This document shows, in pieces, positions 60,934-64,000 of a stretch of DNA of 64,000 nucleotides. Position numbers and translations under genes: made by a program. Location: assembly GCA_002387845.1 (NCBI GenBank), contig DGLB01000054.1:62001-126000 (forward strand), read 5' to 3'. The stretch comes from Stenotrophomonas maltophilia. Its GTDB lineage: Bacteria > Pseudomonadota > Gammaproteobacteria > Xanthomonadales > Xanthomonadaceae. The notes beneath the pieces were generated by a model. That model saw only the letters and a list, made by a program, of their open reading frames with translations. It was not told the DNA's origin and did not search any database. Position 1 is the first letter of the stretch. The number at the start of each line of letters is the position of its first letter.

Positions 60934-62361
60934 TTACTGCAGGGCCGCGCTCTGCGCGGCTGGCGGAGCCAGGCAGAGCCCGGCTCTACTCAACTCCGGT
61001 GCCAGCGCATGCGCCACGGCCATGCGCAGCAGGGCAGGGCTGATGTAACGGCGGTGGGTGCGGTCGATCATCGCCATGTAGAAGCGCCCGAACGCATTGT
61101 GCGTGCGTACCCGGGTGCCCAGCGAAACCCGCACCTTGCCATCGTGCAGCCGCTCTACCCGCACGCAGGAACGGAAGCGCAGGTGGCGGTCATCGGCACC
61201 CAGCAGCACTTCGGCGCTGCTGTCATCTGCATCCACCTGTTGCCCCAGCACCGGGAAGCGGCCTGCGAACAGCCGGCTGCGGTCGTCGGAGAGCAGTGAG
61301 GACACCGGGCACCCCAGCGGCGACGTGCGCAGCCGTAACGGGGCCACCAGTACGTTGCGAAGGGCCATCAACTGGCCGACGCCGGCCGGCGGATTGAGCA
61401 GGAAACCGTCCAGCACCGTCTCCAGCGTGCGGCGCGCGGAGTGGCCAGGCAGGGCGTGGGCCGGCAGGGTCAGTGACACGTAGTCCTGCTGATGGCTGCC
61501 CTCAGGCAGCGTCTGCTGCTGCAGTGAATCCTGCGGTGCTGCGGGATGGTGGGTGACCGCATAGCCCGTGGGCTGGCGGCTGACATAACCACGGATCGGG
61601 CGCAGCCCATGCAGCGCCGTGCGCAGCCGACCGATCGGGTCGCGGGTTGCGGCGCACAGCCGGCCCGCCCAGGAGCGCGCCGGTGCATGCAGTGACAGGC
61701 TCACGCTGGGCACGCTGTGCGGGTCGGTCTGCGCCAGCAGCGCCTGCAGGTGCGGCGGCAGCGTATCGGTCAGGCTGGGAATGTCGGCGGTGTCGGCCTC
61801 CACCCGCGCGCGCTGGGCGTCGCTGAGCGGACCGGTGTGATCATTGGCATGACACGACAAGGCGAACAAGGCCGGATGCGGTGCACGCTTTGACAGGAAC
61901 TGATGCCAGGTGCCGCTGCCGAAGCGCACCGTGAACAGGCAGTCCGGCGGAACATCGATGAAGCGCAGGGCATGCAGGAACGCAGCGGGATCGGCTTCCA
62001 GCTGCGCGTCCGACGCGGTGCAGAAGCGCAGCTGCGCGCCGCCGCTGCCGGACACGGCGGTGAACATGCGCGGACCGGCATGGCGGTGGAAGGGATGGCC
62101 CTGCGGTCCCACCGCGAACGAGTACAACGAGGACGGGTCCTGCTGCGCCATGTGCATGCCGCCCAGCCGCGCCGAGGGCTCGTCCAGCGCATCAATGAAA
62201 CGCGGGTGTGCGGACTGGCGCACCCCGGCGTCGCGAACCAGCTGGTCGCCGGCACCGATTCCGAGCTGGGTGATCAGGGTGACCTCGACCGGGCTGCCAC
62301 CCCCGTGGGAGGGCAGACTGATGCCGGGGAATGAACGGTCCATGCGGGTCACTCCGGGCAT
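60934..62361 (-). CDS. DUF2867-domain protein with novel N-terminal region
   Basis: A 475-residue protein. The C-terminal part (about residues 335-455) is a DUF2867-type domain: RLRTSPLGCPVSSLLSDDRSR, ADDRHLRFRSCVRV, VSLGTRVRTHNAFGRFYMAMI. The N-terminal half has a cupin-like look (HPFHRHAGPRMFTAVSGSGGAQL) with several histidines. Function is unknown. It follows an ArsR-type regulator by 10 bases behind GAGGAGG, so the regulator controls it. The last 17 or so residues (SRAGLCLAPPAAQSAALQ) are read from a SMAG repeat and are not part of the domain. Confidence 0.72.
   Translation of the reverse strand: MPGVTRMDRSFPGISLPSHGGGSPVEVTLITQLGIGAGDQLVRDAGVRQSAHPRFIDALDEPSARLGGMHMAQQDPSSLYSFAVGPQGHPFHRHAGPRMFTAVSGSGGAQLRFCTASDAQLEADPAAFLHALRFIDVPPDCLFTVRFGSGTWHQFLSKRAPHPALFALSCHANDHTGPLSDAQRARVEADTADIPSLTDTLPPHLQALLAQTDPHSVPSVSLSLHAPARSWAGRLCAATRDPIGRLRTALHGLRPIRGYVSRQPTGYAVTHHPAAPQDSLQQQTLPEGSHQQDYVSLTLPAHALPGHSARRTLETVLDGFLLNPPAGVGQLMALRNVLVAPLRLRTSPLGCPVSSLLSDDRSRLFAGRFPVLGQQVDADDSSAEVLLGADDRHLRFRSCVRVERLHDGKVRVSLGTRVRTHNAFGRFYMAMIDRTHRRYISPALLRMAVAHALAPELSRAGLCLAPPAAQSAALQ
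60944..60989. repeat. SMAG-type repeat pair inside a gene end
   Basis: GCCGCGC-TCT-GCGCGGC (60944-60960) and an imperfect AGCCaGGC...GCCcGGCT-CTAC element (60967-60989) lie together and are read as the last codons of the minus-strand gene ending at 60934. Confidence 0.65.
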
Positions 62362-62371
62362 GCTGGCCTCC

Positions 62372-62695
62372 TCAGCCTTCGGCGGGGGTCTTGCGGGAAC
62401 GGGCGCGGGCGCGGCTTTCGCGCTGCAGGGGGCCGCCCACCGGGCACACTTCCGCGGCCCAGCTGAACAGCGTGTTGGTCAGGCGCTCGGGCACCTGGCG
62501 GAAGTACACGAACTGACCGCGCTTCTCGCGCTCGATCAGCCCGGCTTCCTCGAGGATGCGCAGGTGGCTGGACAGCGCCGGCTTGCTGAAATCAAAGCGT
62601 TCGCCCAGCTCGCCCGCGCTCAGCTCGCCTCCACTGAGGTAGGCCAGGATCTGGCGGCGGGCACTGGAGGCTAGGGCTTCGAAGATACGGTCCAC
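62372..62695 (-). CDS. ArsR-family transcriptional regulator
   Basis: A 107-residue winged HTH repressor: DRIFEALASSARRQILAYLSGGELSAGELGERFDFSKPALSSHLRILEEAGLIEREKRGQFVYF is the full DNA-binding fold. It has no cysteine metal site of the ArsR or SmtB type, so the signal is not obviously a metal and it belongs with the SdpR-like branch. It leads an operon with the DUF2867 gene. A TTAAC/GTTAA palindrome lies 10 bases upstream. Confidence 0.88.
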   Translation of the reverse strand: MDRIFEALASSARRQILAYLSGGELSAGELGERFDFSKPALSSHLRILEEAGLIEREKRGQFVYFRQVPERLTNTLFSWAAEVCPVGGPLQRESRARARSRKTPAEG

Positions 62696-62704
62696 GGCTG
62701 TCTG

Positions 62705-62720
62705 TTAACTAATTCGTTAA
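62705..62720. promoter_or_regulatory. Candidate ArsR-type operator
   Basis: TTAACTAATTCGTTAA is palindromic over 16 bases with one mismatched pair and is strongly AT-rich. It lies between the start of the ArsR gene and the stop of the gene behind it, so it can serve only the ArsR operon. Confidence 0.7.
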
Positions 62721-62724
62721 TTAA

Positions 62725-64000
62725 CTATGTCCCCGTTCCGGGCCGGGTGTCAAGTGCCGCGGACGGTCCCGGCACGGCGCGCTCGATCACCTCGAATCGC
62801 GCGTTCGGGAGGCGGGCGCGCAGGCTGCCCACCGAGATGTGGCAGGAAGCGCAGATTTTCCGCGAGGAGAACAGCCGCGCGCCGGTGACCTGCGACGGGT
62901 CCAGCCGGTTGTCGGCGATGTAGCGCTCGACGCGGTAGTAGACGTTGCGTTCGGCATCGTAGGACCGCGCGTTGCGTTCATTGAACAACGGGCCGTCCAG
63001 GTCCTCGGCATGCAGCGAGTGGTTGGGCACGGTGCCGGCGACCTGCCCACTGGAGATCGACACCTGGCTGGGCTGCGCGTCGATGTAGCGCGCCGTCGGC
63101 GTGATCACCTCTTTGCCGTCAACGCGCCATCCGGCGGGGACCGAGGCGCTGTCCAGATTCGCGATGGGCAGCAGGCTTCTGCCCTTGCGCTGGCCGGAGG
63201 TGGAGTGGAACACGCGGGGCACCGGATCATCGCGCAGGGTCAGTTCCAGCACGGCCAGCGTCTTGGCCGGTCCGCGCCGGGGCGTGAGGTATCGCGCTTC
63301 CAGGGTGTCGTCCAGGGTGGTGAACGGGGTGCCGGACGCCGCGGCGGTCGGCGGGCTGAGCAGGTCGCGCAGCGCGCTGTCCAGCCACTGGTCCTCGGCA
63401 CGCGGCACCCGCCACGATGCGGGGCCTATCTGCCGTCGCAGTTCCTGCACGTACCGGCAGTTGGACTGCGCACACGACATCACCCTCTGCGCGGGCAGGT
63501 TTTCGAAGCGGTACGGGCTGCCGGCGCGCACCTCTTCCAGTTGTCGCCCCAGTTCGTCCAGCTGGTCCAGCTGTCGCTGCAGCTGGCTCCCGAAACGCTC
63601 CACCAGCTGCACGCCGCTCAGCCGGCACTGCTGGCTGTAATGGAACGCGCCCCACCAGGCGGTCTTCACCGCGTCGTTCTGGGCTGCCGTGAAGCCCAGC
63701 GTTTCCAGTGGCTGGAAATCGAGCACCCGCCCCGCTGCGGTATCCGCGTTGTCCTCCAGCAGGGCCACATGGAAGCGTCCGGGCGCGACCCGGGTGATCA
63801 CGGCGCGGCCGCCGTCGGCGGCGCGCCCGACCACCGCACCCTGGGTCACCTGGCTCAGGTGGTCGACATAGGGGTTGTGCAGTTCCACGCGCAGCAGCTG
63901 CGATTCACCGCCGCGCACGGTGGCACGGATGCGCGCCCGGGGAACCGGCGCTGCGTGCTCCGGCGCACGCGCGAAGCGGTAGCCACTGCCTGCTCGCGTC
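62725..64000 (-). CDS. Large protein with a C-terminal heme motif, cut by the window edge
   Basis: The reading frame is open to the right edge, so the N-terminus is outside the window. About 425 residues are visible. Near the C-terminus, KICASCHISVGSL is a CxxCH heme-attachment motif in a segment about 40 residues from the end; MSCAQSNCRYV holds another cysteine pair. There is a possible coiled coil (VERFGSQLQRQLDQLDELGRQLEEV). I recognise no family. A c-type heme would place it in the periplasm. Its stop codon is 30 bases before the ArsR gene. Confidence 0.7.
   Translation of the reverse strand, partial: TRAGSGYRFARAPEHAAPVPRARIRATVRGGESQLLRVELHNPYVDHLSQVTQGAVVGRAADGGRAVITRVAPGRFHVALLEDNADTAAGRVLDFQPLETLGFTAAQNDAVKTAWWGAFHYSQQCRLSGVQLVERFGSQLQRQLDQLDELGRQLEEVRAGSPYRFENLPAQRVMSCAQSNCRYVQELRRQIGPASWRVPRAEDQWLDSALRDLLSPPTAAASGTPFTTLDDTLEARYLTPRRGPAKTLAVLELTLRDDPVPRVFHSTSGQRKGRSLLPIANLDSASVPAGWRVDGKEVITPTARYIDAQPSQVSISSGQVAGTVPNHSLHAEDLDGPLFNERNARSYDAERNVYYRVERYIADNRLDPSQVTGARLFSSRKICASCHISVGSLRARLPNARFEVIERAVPGPSAALDTRPGTGT

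Overview
The window is a GC-rich gammaproteobacterial chromosome segment, most likely from Stenotrophomonas or a close relative in the Xanthomonadaceae. The evidence is the GC-rich codon use, two TonB-dependent receptors in 64 kb, and many short palindromes that begin with GTAG, as the SMAG-type REP elements of Stenotrophomonas do. I see no tRNA, rRNA, CRISPR array, insertion sequence or prophage. Both ends cut through a gene.

Region by region. 1-3.7 kb: a zinc operon on the minus strand (znuD-type receptor, a methyltransferase, zur) behind a palindromic candidate Zur box. 4.1-7.9 kb: ssb with a clear terminator, then an AraC-type regulator and a second TonB receptor. 7.9-10.6 kb: a toxin-antitoxin island with a RES-domain toxin, its unusually long antitoxin-like partner, a divergent HTH-nucleotidyltransferase gene, and decayed remnants of two further toxin-antitoxin genes. 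10.7-20.5 kb: a compact two-operon catabolic locus built from a flavin (GMC) dehydrogenase, its Tat-exported small subunit, a c-type cytochrome, a DUF1080/3-keto-disaccharide hydrolase-like protein, three TIM-barrel isomerases, a Gfo/Idh/MocA oxidoreductase, an MFS permease and a LacI regulator. The same 14-bp palindrome lies in front of both operons. Together the genes fit oxidation of glycosides at C3 followed by cleavage and salvage of the keto sugar. 20.6-23.9 kb: secreted proteins of unknown role and a MauG/peroxidase-like di-heme protein.

24-47 kb is the most unusual part. Five large exported-protein genes form a repeated two-gene module. Its first gene encodes a signal peptide, a short YD motif, two TIG-like domains and seven roughly 212-residue beta-rich units with paired cysteines. 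Its second gene, 53-56 bp downstream, encodes an exported Kelch-like/Ig-like/YD-repeat (RHS) protein with a variable tip. One copy of the first gene has collapsed in frame to a single unit. Two copies are full length and match in register. One RHS gene looks intact. The other carries a 1-bp deletion and a nonsense codon but keeps a predicted NCQ-motif toxin tip followed by an overlapping membrane-protein gene that may encode immunity. Similar small hairpins precede the ribosome binding sites of these genes.

47-64 kb: an MFS exporter, a VCBS/FG-GAP lipoprotein, a DUF1254 protein, two cytosolic-type sulfatases, a UvrD-like helicase, a TetR plus metallo-beta-lactamase-fold pair with a perfect operator palindrome, two overlapping DUF1801 genes, a membrane metallophosphoesterase, an ArsR plus DUF2867 pair, and a truncated gene with a heme motif. 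Several SMAG-like elements sit exactly at gene ends here and elsewhere. In two genes the element supplies the stop codon.
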